Positions 34,790-46,440 of a DNA stretch of 64,000 bases are shown in pieces. The stretch's first letter is position 1; each line of letters begins with the position of its first letter. The notes below the pieces were generated by a model, which worked only from the letters and a program-made list of their open reading frames with translations, was not told where the DNA came from and made no database searches. The stretch comes from Prunus persica (Eukaryota > Streptophyta > Magnoliopsida > Rosales > Rosaceae), in assembly GCF_000346465.2 (NCBI RefSeq), contig NC_034012.1, forward strand, positions 1,389,134 to 1,453,133, given 5' to 3'. A program made the position numbers and the translations under genes.

Positions 34790-34809
34790 GGGGGGGGGGG
34801 GGGGGGGGG
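34790..34809 (+). repeat. Poly-G tract (20 G)
   Basis: Twenty consecutive G on the plus strand, about 255 bases upstream of the PPR start and 590 upstream of the DYT1-type start. Such a tract could form a G-quadruplex; it could also be length-variable or a sequencing weak point. Confidence 0.9.
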
Positions 34810-35213
34810 AGCAATGCTGCTGTACCAGAAAAGAAAATAAAAGGTGTAGTCTATATGTCTGCTGCTCTAACAAACTTCATTCGTTTCTACTTTTTCCAGT
34901 CAACAAGGACCAACAGGCATGACATGAACATTCAACAGAAAACACAAAAACCAGATTTTTTTTTGTTCCTCATTCAACATGTGAATGAATGCTACTAGCT
35001 GTTGTTGAGGCTTCTACTTCACTTCTTAGCTCAAATCCGCTATGAAAAATGAACCCTCTTATCATTCAAATCTTTAATCCCATCCATTGATTGATTTAAC
35101 GCTCCAGATTATTGCAGTAAACATACAACTGTAGAAACTACTTATGTACATGATTAAACCAAAGCCTACCCAACCCAATTGCAATAACACCACTGAATGG
35201 TCTATAAGACTAT

Positions 35214-35215
<2 letters not shown>

Positions 35216-35250
<35 letters not shown>
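35216..35250. repeat. (CT)n microsatellite in DYT1-type promoter
   Basis: 35 bases of CT about 70 bases upstream of the TATA box at 35318. A shorter CT run (35341-35354) lies in the leader. Confidence 0.95.
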
Positions 35251-35254
<4 letters not shown>

Positions 35255-35317
35255 CTGAAGCATCTTGGTTGCTCCTCTCTCACACACAATGAAATGATTC
35301 CCTTGTGAGGAACAGTT

Positions 35318-35324
35318 ATATAAT
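35318..35324 (+). promoter_or_regulatory. TATA box of DYT1-type gene
   Basis: TATATAA at 76-82 bases before the ATG at 35400. Confidence 0.6.
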
Positions 35325-35399
35325 TCATAGCCAACATTAGTCTCTCTCTCTCTCGCTCCCCCACTTATCAAACTTAAGTTTCATCAATATCTCCAGAAC

Positions 35400-36348
35400 A
35401 TGGAGTTTGTAGCCTCTGCCTTGGATGAATTATGCATAACTGAACAAGGTAAAATAGGGGGTAGGATGGGTCATCGGAGTCACAACAATGACGACGAATA
35501 CAAGTCCAAGAACCTCCACGCCGAGAGGAGGAGACGGCAGAAACTCAGTGAACGCCTCCTCACCCTACGTGCATTGGTCCCAAACATTACAAATGCAAGC
35601 ATTCTATTCATTTCATATCAAAGTTTCATAATTAAGGCCAATACTTTTCTTTTTTGATTCAAAGGTGGAGAGAGTAAGAATCTAATTCTTGTTTCTTGCC
35701 CTGTCTCAGATGAACAAAGCAACTATTGTTGAAGATGCCATCACTTATATCCACGAGCTGCAGAAGACTGTGAACATACTCAAAGACCAGCTTTTCGATA
35801 TGGAAGCATCAGAAGAAGAGGCACCAGAGCCGAAGAAAGAAGAAATTCATTCTGCAGAAGAGATGAAGAAATTTGGGATTCAGGTTTGGACAACTAGCTA
35901 ATAACTCTGTACATTTGATCTCTTTGAAACATGGGAGTTCTTCTACTTATATTTTAAATGTTGGTTGCTGGTGTTGGCAGGCAGGGGTCAATGTGACTCA
36001 GATAGATGGGAACAAACTTTGGGTAAAGGCAATCCTTGAGAAGAAAAGAGGTGGGTTCACTAAACTGATGGAGGCCATGACTGCCTTTGGCTTTGAACTC
36101 ACTGATACCAGTGTCACTACCTCCAATGGAGCAATGCTTGTTTCATCTTGTGTCATGGTAAGTCACAGCATATCAGTTCCAAGAAACTCACAACACAAAT
36201 GAATATATTTTGATACAAAAGCACCACTTTACTGAATTGAGCACATGAAATTAATATCAATTCTAATGATTTTCAGGGATTCTACTGCGAAACGCTTGAA
36301 GTTGAGCAAACCAAGGAATTGATGCTAGAGATCATCAGTAGCATATAG
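35400..36348 (+). CDS. DYT1: bHLH transcription factor DYT1 (tapetum development)
   Basis: DYT1 drives early tapetum differentiation in anthers, upstream of TDF1, AMS and MS188 in Arabidopsis. Exons 35400-35594, 35710-35883, 35981-36157, 36277-36348 give 205 residues (Arabidopsis about 207). The basic region HAERRRRQKL carries the H-E-R residues for E-box binding; the helix-loop-helix runs to YIHELQKTV (about residues 40-86). The C-terminal half, with EEMKKFGIQ, GGFTKLMEAMTAFGFEL, TSNGAMLVS and VEQTKELMLEII, matches the DYT1 C-terminal dimerisation (BIF/ACT-like) region as I recall it. Intron 1 has no usable GT donor: it starts GCAAGC after VPNITN and ends CAG before MNKAT, so a GC-AG intron is needed. 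PUB8 and a group-X bHLH nearby reproduce its Arabidopsis neighbourhood. Confidence 0.9.
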
Positions 36349-36904
36349 AGCAAATGGAAGCATCAGATATTCTATTCTATTTACCCTTGAAACTAACAGA
36401 GTTTTCTGTTTTCATGACTTGTTGATTTCAAGTCAGAGGTCAGATTGGAATTATTCACTATTTAGTCATTGTGTTTGGTAGCAAATGGTAATCCAGGACA
36501 TCATTTATGCTTCATCTTCATATATATTGTACTGATTAAAGAAATGGCAAACTGCTGGCCTTGAGACATTTGGTTAGGAACAGAAGGGACAGAATGATCC
36601 CACTAAGGTGGTCAACAATCTGGTTGAGACATAAACTCAAAAGCAAATACCACAAAACAGCTAACCAATATTTAAGGCTTAGTGACCAAGTAACTACTGA
36701 GACAATATAAAACCCCAAAATTTCCAATCCTCATCACTTTTTCCTTGAGGGAAATCCCAAAACTTACACTCAGTTTTCCCTTCTTTTTTTACAATCTTAA
36801 CAGCTTCTATGAACATAACACCTTTTTTTTTTTCAAAATTGAAAAGCACAAAAACCAAAAACAAAAGAGGAGAAAATTATCTGTCAACTGAAAAGATCAA
36901 TCCT
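36349..36904. other. 3' flanks of DYT1-type and DUF538 genes
   Basis: Convergent genes; holds both 3' UTRs. Nothing else recognised. Confidence 0.6.
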
Positions 36905-37626
36905 TCATCTCTGGGCCTGAAATCCAATCTTCCTCCCACCATCCTTCTTTGAGAAAATTCCTGCATTCCATGTTTGAATGTTTCAAATGTTAATTTTTTT
37001 GACCCCTTAATGCCAGAAAATTCCAAGAATGGATGGATTTAATCAAATAGCCAATTGGCCTCTGTTTGGCTGCCAATAAAAGACTAAAAGGAGGAGGAAA
37101 TTGAAAATTGACAGCTTTATAATTTCATCTCAAAGATCAGTACCAATCTATTTGAAACTGTAGAAAGAAGAGAGAGAAAAAGATGGAATTTTTGAGTACC
37201 TTGAGCTTCAGGCTTACAGACAGGAGGGTCTTCAAAGAGAGACAGAGAAAGCTGCTTATGGGCAACACCAATGTCAAACAAAATTAGACCAGAAGATGGA
37301 TCACTCACTGAAATTCCCTTCACTGGAAGCCAGAGAAAAAGTTCTTCTTGGATCAGACCCTCCAAGCCTCTTAGACCACCATAGCTGAGATTAGCTCTGA
37401 CTATGTTCTCAAAGTAGACCCTGGTCTCAAACTTGGTCATGCATGAACAGTCTAGATGAACCTCCAGGCGACCCATCGGGTCAAGATTGTAAGACTTTAC
37501 ATTGTCTGGGAAGAGCCCAGCTGGAAGGCCTTGGCTTTGGAGGAGGTTGTGGAGGGATGAGGTGGCTGTGAGAGGAAGAAGGAGGAGGAGAGAGAGAGTG
37601 AGCAAAGATACGGGTGTCAGAGACAT
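36905..37626 (-). CDS. Secreted DUF538 family protein
   Basis: Two exons on the minus strand: 37626-37200 and 36960-36905, joined GT-AG to give 160 residues. The second exon is only 56 bases. It was found because the frame continues from PEAQG into IFSKKDGGRKIGFQAQR and stops, the usual C-terminus of this family. Residues 1-23 (MSLTPVSLLTLSLLLLLPLT...) form a signal peptide. The DUF538 core includes GLPAGLFPDNVKSY, FETRVYFENIVRANLSYG, LFLWLPVKGI and LILFDIGVAHKQLSLSLFED. The function of the family is uncertain; some members are stress-induced and were suggested to bind lipids or chlorophyll. The start is the first in-frame ATG, directly before the signal peptide. Confidence 0.9.
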
Positions 37627-38621
37627 GGTGTGAAGGAAGGAAGGGACTTTCGAAGGACAGACAAAAGCTGAATGTCTGAGGTTTCAACAAGGGTTTTTAA
37701 TTTAAGGTTTCGTTTTGGGAAAGCTACTATGATGCTATCATAAAATAATTGATAATTAATATTATAATACAGGATTCCCAAAAATACGTACACTATTTTA
37801 TTTAATTTCCACAAATATCTAATGGTCGAAAAAACGGGTCAACCATTGGATCGAACTTAATTCCCTCAATAGACCATCTTGGGTCAGGCTACAATCGAAG
37901 CCTGGAGGGCTGGACCAATCTTAATAGTTAATACAAGGTCAGCCCAACCTATAAGATTGGGTTGGTTCAGTGTTTCGAAAGCATGCCAGTTGGTTAAGGT
38001 AGCGTATGCCCTTTATATTCGAGTTCAATTCCTCTTCCGATACATTAGAGTAACATTTAGAATTTTTGTTTTCACAGCCATCATGCTTTTAGATTATAAA
38101 ATACAAAACAGAGTAACCCTTAAAGCTTATGGATTTATGAGTAAATTGGTAAAAAAAACCTACCAAATAACAATATGTTCATCTGCTAGACTGCTTGCAT
38201 AATGATACTTTGGTGCGTAAATTTCATTATTCTGGGTCATATATTTAAGGAAGAAGATGTCGATGCATCAGGCGGCATAATCAAGTCCTAACCATCAAAT
38301 CTAATGTATGCTTTCCTTAATGGATAATTATCATTGTAACTTCACGCACACATGCTTTCATTTGATCCATGCTAAGCTAAGTTTGCCTGCTGCTGATGAT
38401 GCCTTAACTGCTGTCATTATCGCCTTAACAACAATATAATCCAAGGCATTAAGAAAAAGAAAGAGCCATTAAGAAAATTTTGTCCAACATAATTATTCAT
38501 CCTTACAAACCAAGACTCTGTGACAGAGAGAAAACATGTGTGCCCATAAAGTTGCCAAAAGCTCTTACAATCTTCAAGACAACTTGAATTTATGTAACAA
38601 TAATGAATCTTCCTCATGCTC
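37627..38621. other. Intergenic between DUF538 and At5g39570-like genes
   Basis: Promoter of the DUF538 gene and 3' flank of the next gene. A SINE-like piece on the plus strand lies at about 37980-38075. No coding sequence seen. Confidence 0.55.
37980..38075 (+). mobile_element. SINE-like fragment
   Basis: GCCAGTTGGTTAAGGTAGCG resembles a tRNA A box and GAGTTCAATTCCTC a B box at about 35-base spacing. No clear tail or target duplication, so only a tentative call. Confidence 0.35.
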
Positions 38622-39584
38622 TCAACCCTGCCTATTCTGAGGCTGTTCTAGATAATGTCTTTCATAGGCATAAACAGATCCCCCATAGTAACTCTCTTCA
38701 TCTCTTCTTTCTCCATATGGATTTGAGCTTCCAAAAAGATAATCTGCAGTTCCTTCCCATGGGTTGCCGTACCTTCCCTCCCCAGAAAACCCTTGACCAG
38801 TATCATTCCCTCTCTTAAAATCACGAGACAGGCAAGGCCAGTAGCCAAATAAACTCTCACAAATGTCCATGGCTTCCAATCCATAACCACTAGGAATTTG
38901 ATGAGCTTGCTTCTCATATCCATGGCTTAAAGACCCAAGATTGTGTTCATGGTCACTTCCCTTACTTTCTTCAACTTCCTCAACTTGATGATCAGGCTTT
39001 CCCTGGTCAGTGCTCTCTTGACTTGGCTGATCTTCCCTGCTCTCTTGGTGCTGCATCTGCTCTTCTTCAATAGCCGGGATTGGTTGGCTTCCATTGATGG
39101 GTTTTGCTGCTTGCTCATTAATTTGCTCTTTATTACCACCCAATGGTGTGACAGACACAGATCCACCATTCAAAGGATAACAAGTTTCATCTGAAGGCGA
39201 AAGGGGCTTGCCATACACTTGAGCAATATCAAACCCACCATCATAAGGTGTAGGATCATATTCTTCAAAATCAGGCTCATTAAACTCAGATACAGAGTAA
39301 GAGATCAAGAATTGAGTATCATAACTCTGCTCATAAAACTTCGGGTTGTATTCAATGGATATTGGCTTGCTACAACAAGGAGAGGCAGAGTATGAATGAA
39401 AAGCATGAAAATATGGGGTTGGATCATACTCGAGGAAGTTTTGAAAGCTGGGTTCATAGCTAGAATAAGATATTGTTGGCCCTTGATCTAGTTCAAGTGG
39501 AGCAGAAAGATCATCAGCATAAGGGGTTAAATAATACTCACCATGATCATCAGTCTCGTAGTGGCTGGAGCTGTAGAATGCCAT
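38622..39584 (-). CDS. Disordered At5g39570-like protein with EYDPTPY motifs
   Basis: Intronless frame of 320 residues. Two EYDPTPY motifs (about residues 52 and 113), then GGFDIAQVYGKPLSPSDETCYP, match the conserved N-terminal block of uncharacterised plant proteins such as At5g39570 (named PLD-regulated protein 1, reported as disordered and phosphatidic-acid linked). The middle is rich in Gln, Glu and Ser (about 165-225) and should be unstructured. The C-terminal third carries the family block AMDICESLFGYWPCL and a Gly/Tyr/Arg-rich tail. No enzyme or DNA-binding domain is visible. A stress-related RNA or lipid-binding role is inference from the Arabidopsis relative. Confidence 0.82.
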   Translation of the reverse strand: MAFYSSSHYETDDHGEYYLTPYADDLSAPLELDQGPTISYSSYEPSFQNFLEYDPTPYFHAFHSYSASPCCSKPISIEYNPKFYEQSYDTQFLISYSVSEFNEPDFEEYDPTPYDGGFDIAQVYGKPLSPSDETCYPLNGGSVSVTPLGGNKEQINEQAAKPINGSQPIPAIEEEQMQHQESREDQPSQESTDQGKPDHQVEEVEESKGSDHEHNLGSLSHGYEKQAHQIPSGYGLEAMDICESLFGYWPCLSRDFKRGNDTGQGFSGEGRYGNPWEGTADYLFGSSNPYGERRDEESYYGGSVYAYERHYLEQPQNRQG

Positions 39585-41194
39585 TAAGATTTGGCAAATA
39601 CTTGTGGAATGAGAGAAAGGAAACTACACTGAGAATTCAACAAAATTTCTGCATAATAAGTGAACCCAAAACTGTATCTTTCTATCTTGTTATTATATTC
39701 ACATACACACAAATCTTATCCAATTGGGAAGAAAATGTGTGAGCAAGCAATTCATGTACAAGAAAAAGGGAAAGGTGGGTGCACTAATTATTGTCAATAA
39801 GCATTAAGAAACTGGGAGATATCAGCATTTAGATCATGGTTCCATGGCCGTATGATTAGAGAAGATTACCTTTAGCCAGAAAGTGATTGAGATGTGACTG
39901 AAAAAGGAATCTTAAGAAATTTCGCTTGAAAGAGATGACATTTCTATTTCTTTTTTCTTTCACTTTCGTAATTTTTGGTTGCACAGTTTTTCTTTGTTTT
40001 GCTTGGGAAGATGGCAAGTGCACATGTGTTGTTGTTGGCTTGTCAATATAATGGTCCCACTAAAAGAAATGTGGCACATCCCATCATCACTTTCGACCCT
40101 TGGATCATGCCATAATTTCCACAACAGTTAATAAGGGAAGGACTTTTGATTCAATTTTTAGTTTTAGTGCCATTCCAAATTAGGTGATGACTTAAACACC
40201 ATGTGTCTTGCGGGTTACGGTATCATTCGTGTTATTAATTCGAAAGATATAATATAGATGAACGATAAGATTAATGTCACAATCATACTAAAGTATTTTT
40301 TATTGTCTAATCATAAAATTAATTTATTTTAAAAAAAATTACTATAGAGTGTTACTATTTGATACACCGCGAGAAGAATGCAAGGTTTTTTTTTAACTGA
40401 AATGGATGGACTCTAATTAACCTCATATTATGGGTTTGAATTTCTTGAGTAAAAAGTAACACGCGTATTTATCGCACTAATTACAGGTACAACATGGCCT
40501 AGACCAAAGGCCCAATTTTAAAAAGAATTAAGAAAACTTAATTTAAATCACACGACCATGCAGTGACAGATGGCCCAATGAAAATATCAAAAGGCCCAGC
40601 TGATTTTAACAATTGGATCTGAAAATAAAGGAAAAGATAACCAAAAAAGGCCCAACTCATTTTTGGGTTGAGACAATCTGGAACGCGTGGCCTAAAGCCT
40701 TGAAGAAGGTTTTGACATATGGTTTCTTCTCCAAGTAAGTAGAGTTGACTTAATAATAAAATCTGAGAGGATCTTTTGTGAAGGAAACAAGTTAAGAAGT
40801 ATCAATCAAATCAAGCATGGCCGGCAGCTACCCTTTACGTATTTGGTACTTCATTTTCTGAGTACGTACAAGATTATTAGGTGCATATTACATCACTGAA
40901 ATTGTCGAATCCCAGTTGAAGAAAATGAAGAAAAGGCCTAATAACTGGAGTATCTTTAACTAAACAAAATCTGAGTGAGACTAAGGGGTCATGTGTATAT
41001 GATATTGCAAAAACAAGCCCTCTTATTTTATGATTAATACTTGACCAAATCTTATAAACAATAGCAGTTCGACAAACAACTTGTTTATTTTATGCCAGGA
41101 GACGTCTGGACACAGAGAGGTAACACACAGCTAAACCTTTGTTTATACGTTTGCCCCGTTTCATTTTCTTCCTAATTAACATATGTGTATTAGT

Positions 41195-41268
41195 GGGGGA
41201 TTCGAACACACATGACCTCGGGTGTAAAGGAAACTGCCCTTAACCGCTTGAGTTACAAGTCCCTCATA
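41195..41268 (-). mobile_element. SINE-like fragment, second family
   Basis: The minus strand reads GTAACTCAAGCGGTTAAGGG (A-box-like) then TGTTCGAATCCCCC (B box) about 40 bases on, like a tRNA-derived SINE head. Related to the piece at 9000-9085. Confidence 0.5.
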
Positions 41269-41411
41269 ACTTTGATGTGCCTTTGGAGTTCAATTCTTGG
41301 ACGAAAGCATTATTGACTTAATTAAACTGGCAACATAAATGACAATATTGTCTCATCTTGCTTCCCAGGCTTACAAAAAGCTGTTGTATGTGACCCGCCT
41401 TGTCCTTGATT

Positions 41412-41438
41412 GATATATATATATATATATATATATAT
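41412..41438. repeat. (TA)n microsatellite
   Basis: About 27 bases of alternating A and T. Confidence 0.9.
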
Positions 41439-42722
41439 GCAGGGACAGGGAGGGCAAGTTACTTAACCATCCAACTTGTTCCTCCTCACCGGCTACAGAA
41501 GCTGCAACTTTAGAGTAAACCTAATCTTGAAGAAGTCATGACCGTCAGCTCTCTTAAGGGTCACGCCTGTGATGTGAGTTAAGCATTTTATTATACCCTA
41601 AAACACAAACTTAGATTTGAGAAGCAGCCAAATGACCTCAGGTAACGGACAAGAAACATGAGAGAAGAACAAGTATATGTTTTTGTTTTTTTCTGGAGAA
41701 AAAATAAGAGAAATTTCTAGTCGATAAATTGTGTCAAAATATTTTGTTTAGTAATTATGAGATTAGAGAAAGAAACAGAAAGAGTAGGTCCAACCCATCT
41801 CTCAACTCCATTTTAGCATCATCAAATCAAACCCCCACCAAATTACTTCCTCTCTTTAAGTCCAAGTCCTTTGATCAATTACAGTTAACTTGACTAATTG
41901 TATTCAGAGAAAGTGTTTCTCTGTGTGATGTACATGTGTGATATCATACGTGGGACCCACATTTTCTTACCAGCTCTGTGAATTTATTATGATTATTTAG
42001 TTTGGTGAATTTTAATAATTACTTTGATATTTAGGGATGTGTGTAATTAAATATATATATATTTATTTTGTGATTAGAGAAACCTAGGACACATTATGTA
42101 AAATGATGAGCTCTACTCTACTACTCTACATTTACATTATACCTAAAACTAATAAGCCAACTCTAAATGCTTTTAATACAAAGAAATTAAATAATTAAGG
42201 GCCCTAATTAAAGACAAAGAGCATGATGAATAAAAGATACTTAAGGATTTGCGTGAAGAGCATGAGACAAGGGCATGACCCATCTTTCAATTGATGTTCC
42301 TAAACGTTAACCCACATTTTAATTAAGATGTTTTTCTTTTCTTTTTCATAATTAAATAAAAAGGGTTTATGAGATGTGGGGCCCAATGATGGATGACTAA
42401 AGGAATGTTTTCATCTAACATGGGACAATCATCCATGCCAAGATGTCAAGTTGTCAACCTCAAACACACACACACACACACCAAGGAGAGGGGCCAAGGG
42501 GGGAAGACCAATTTGGTGACGTTCATATTTAGGTCAACAAAGCCAATGATTAATGACTTGTCGTTCTTCGGAATTTAGGAGAGCCTATTCTCTTTGGTGG
42601 AAAATGCATTAGAAATTAATTGAATTAGACTCTGGAAGTCAATCTCGCTTTAAAAGAGAGAGATGGCCATGGAGGGAGGGAACAAAACCTCATTTAGAAT
42701 AGGATCGCATTTTGGATAATGC

Positions 42723-42726
<4 letters not shown>

Positions 42727-42815
<89 letters not shown>
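42727..42815. repeat. Long (GA)n microsatellite
   Basis: 89 uninterrupted bases of GA, the longest simple repeat in the window, in the gene-poor stretch. No gene starts within 4 kb. Confidence 0.97.
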
Positions 42816-42818
<3 letters not shown>

Positions 42819-44951
42819 GTGAGGACTAATTAAAAAGATAAATTAATTAAAAAGCTACTCAATCCAGATGGTGAAATAACAAGTAGGAGGACTGCACGAA
42901 AAAAGCAATGTTTAGAGCTTTTAATTTGCACTTTAATCATTCTTCCATTGAACATGCCTTATCTCCCACATCTTCAATACAATATTGGTTACTAAGAAAA
43001 GCATATATAATCAATGTATTGTGTTTGTGTTGTGCCTGCCTCCAAACCATTAGTGGCTGCCTTTGTTTTTCGTTTCATATATGCGAATGTGCACACGTTA
43101 TTATCATGCAGATGCTATTATAAATAATTAAAAAAGCATAAAGAGGTAATTCAAAATATATATATCTATATGCAATTGAATTTATTATTAGAATATTGGA
43201 CGGCTCTCATCTGAATATGGTGCGTGTTTTAGTTATTAGTTTGAGGTGGTTGACTAAGGATAGATAGCCAAGCAAACACGTTTGATTTACAAAACAAATG
43301 GTCCACTCCCTTAGATTGGACTCAAATTACTTCACTTACGGTCAACTGGTAGCCACACAAACTCGTTTTCTTTTCTTCTTTCAATTTCTCATTTTTCCCA
43401 TCTTCTTCTTGTGTTTTTTTCTCCTCCATGTTTTTCATTGGGCACGCCACGTGATCCCATGGTACTATCCTAGAGTCTCTACACATGTGATTTTTTATTT
43501 TATTATATATATATATATATATAAAATTTACTTTTAATTTTCGTGCACACCTCAAGATGAGCTCAGCATGACAACTTCGTATAATTGCCTATATGAAATA
43601 ATAATTGATCATATAATTGTATGTGTATATAAGAATTGGGCAAGGATTAAGGGCGTATTATGATTTATAATAAACATATAAAACAGATGAATAAGTGCTA
43701 ATGGACCATATACAATAAGTGCTTTGTTTTTTGTTTTTAAATCTTTAAGATAACCCTAAAAATGCCTACGCGCCTTATCCTAATTAGGGATTATGAAGCA
43801 TTATACAAAACTTAATTTTCGCTAACTAATATTAATCTATTATAATTAAGAACAAACCATTTGGGGTGTGGTAGAGACTAGAGAGAGAGAGAGAGTCGCA
43901 GGACATGACATGAGCATGAGGGTCCAAAGTGGTCATTTTCTAGAGGAAGGGAAGGAACATTTCTGAATGCAAAAGAATACAAGAAGAAAATCCAAGAGTT
44001 GGAATTGGATGGCTGTGACCTAATTTCCTTTTCTTTATCATTTAGTGGAACGTGTCTTCCCCTCAACTGCAAGCCGACTCTCTCCTCTCTCTTAACTCAT
44101 TAAGCCGATTCTTTAAAATTAAAAATTGAAATTTATTTGAAATTGTTTTCACATTCAAGTTTTTTTTTTTTTTTTTTTACTTTTGTTACTCTTCTCTCCA
44201 ATTCTCACTCTTATTTTTCTATATACTCTAGCAAAAAAATAAAATAGTTATCAAATTGCTGCAAGTATAAGAACTAATAAAAAAAATAACTATAGAAAAA
44301 TAGTTTTTGAAATTAGAGATACATAAAAATATGAAGTCTGCAAGCAGCATTACCAGTTGAATATATGCTTTAAAAAAATAGTTTAATTTATTCTGTGGCT
44401 GGCTGAGATTCATTTTTCAAGGGTACAAAATGTGAAGGAATACCACGTTTTGGATTTGAATTGCACAACTTTTCTTTTTATTATTTATTTTTAAAAAGTG
44501 TATACCGCCCATGTCAGAATCTGGCTCCCACAAGACGGTGGGTGCGGATTCGCTGTGGAAAACCGCACGATTTGGTTATTAAAATACACGGCTGTGATTA
44601 GACGGCAGGTGGGGAAGATGGCTACGTGTCAGCCACCCGAAATGATTTGAAGGAAAACCCCTTGTCCCACTGTCGTTCTCAATCTCAAGTCTCACCCTTT
44701 GACTCTCTTTGTACAAGCTCAGCCAGCCTAGCTCTACAGAGGCCCCACTTGTCCACGCACGCGCGCCTGCTCGCCTGGGTCCCAGGTTGACCCATCTTAG
44801 CTTGCCAAATCATGATGCGTAACCAGTTAATTAATTACTAATTATTTAAATCAAGCTGCCAGGTTCTTTATAAAAGAACAAGCCGGATCGTTAATTTGTT
44901 TCAATCAAAATTTTTTTTTTCTTTTTCTGAATGGTTTTTTTTCTTTCTTCA

Positions 44952-45481
44952 TTTTTCTATTTAAACCTCGTATTTCTCTTTGTTCACCCTATATTCTAAG
45001 TTCACCCAAACTGCTAAATTCAAATTTTCACAATTTTTAAGAAAACCTCATTATCTTTACGAACTACCTCTAAATACACACCCATCAGAAAAATAAAATA
45101 AAAAAACTCATCAACCTCACACCCGACACCCGACACCCGACACCTTGCTATCTTGCTCCTTACCACTCTAAGTTTATCTTAACCTCACATTACTTAAAGA
45201 GATAAAAACATTGTTTTCAAATGTGTTTGTGAAGAGAAGATGATAGTGTAGTAGGTTTCTTGGATTGAAAGAGAAGAGTAATCTTGCACTAGGGTGTAAA
45301 GGAGTTTGTGTTTTTCTAAAACTTAATATGAAAATTGGTGGGGTGTGTATATAGATGTACTAGGGGTTAAGTATTAAGTTGGATGACATTTTTTATCTTT
45401 TTACATAATAATAAAACTTAAGAGCTTAATGATTTAAGTATTGGGGTGAATAAAGAAAAATGTAGGGTTTAAATAGAAAAA
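44952..45481. mobile_element. Long-TIR non-autonomous element (about 530 bp)
   Basis: The left end 44952-44989 (TTTTTCTATTTAAACC ... TTGTTCACCC) and right end 45444-45481 are inverted copies over about 38 bases with a few mismatches. The interior is non-coding and includes ACCCGAC repeats at 45119-45143. The target duplication is not clear. Probably a MITE. Confidence 0.6.
45119..45143. repeat. 8-bp tandem repeat ACCCGACA
   Basis: About three copies of an 8-base unit within the long-TIR element. Confidence 0.8.
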
Positions 45482-45534
45482 CTTTTTATTTATTTATTTT
45501 AAGGATCTTTTCTATTGAAAGGAATGATAGTGTA

Positions 45535-45627
45535 CTAAACTCACACACACTACACAGATGCTATAACTCGAACCCAAAGCCTTGCCTGAAAGAATAATAA
45601 TCCAAACCACTATATTAGGTCCTTTAC
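45535..45627 (-). mobile_element. tRNA-derived SINE, copy 2
   Basis: Aligns with the SINE at 3836-3936: shared CACACAC tail side, CGAACCC (inverse B box), CCAAACCACTA (inverse A box) and GGTCCTTT head. More diverged at the B box (GGGTTCGAGTTAT). Lies 54 bases from the long-TIR element. Confidence 0.6.
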
Positions 45628-46361
45628 TTTTCCGAATGATTTTAAAATGTAGTTATTATTTATTTTGCGAGAAGATTGAGTTGAAATATAACCAATTACA
45701 TCAAATATTGACGATTTTAGTAGTCAACGCAGATTTTTGATGGAAGTTGAAGTCAATATTAGGCAGTGGTCCATTGTATTAAAATGTACCATCGAATTGC
45801 AAAAGAATAAAAATAAAATAAGAATTAGGCTGTGGTCCATTATAAAATGTAATTTTTTTTTTTAAATTAAAAAAAAAACAGTGAAGCTATCTTATCTCTA
45901 TACACAAGTTTGTATGATTAATTTTACACGTTTGTCGACGCTGACAAAGTTGTTAGGAAGGAACGAGGATCAGCAGAATGAATCACTGTCAAAATAGATT
46001 TGCTTCTTTACATTACTATATATACTAAGGAAAGCAGCTGCGGAAACTCATGGATCTGACCTAACATCCCTTTTGAATTTTCATTTCAATATAATAAAGT
46101 CAACCATTTTCTTAATGTTTTCGTGCAGAAATTTGAGATGGTACATCCGACGATGTCCACAGCTTTTTGAACAAGTTGTGACCAGTGAGCAAATGTTCAA
46201 GATATATGGGCCGTAAAAGCTTGTGTTTTTGGTTAGTTGAGAATGATATCCAAATTGAACCAACCGATATCGTACCTGCAACTTTGCACTAATAATTGAC
46301 CGCCACCGGGAATATTCATTTTGTGTGGTCCTTATGAGTTTTTCTTCTTTAATTACTAAAA

Positions 46362-46440
46362 AATGTAGGGATTCGAACTTGAATGCAATGAGTCGGACAT
46401 AGTGCTCTACACCGACACTCGTGAGTTTAAGGTAAGTGCT
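46362..46440 (-). mobile_element. SINE-like fragment
   Basis: The minus strand shows GGTGTAGAGCACTATGTCC followed by AAGTTCGAATCCC, A and B box-like with tRNA-like spacing. Weak evidence. Confidence 0.35.

Larger units (their letters stand above)
34535..35399. other. Divergent promoter region between PPR and DYT1-type genes
   Basis: 865 bases shared by two divergent genes. Holds a run of 20 G (34790-34809), CT tracts at 35216-35250 and 35341-35354, and a TATA box for the DYT1-type gene. Confidence 0.7.
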
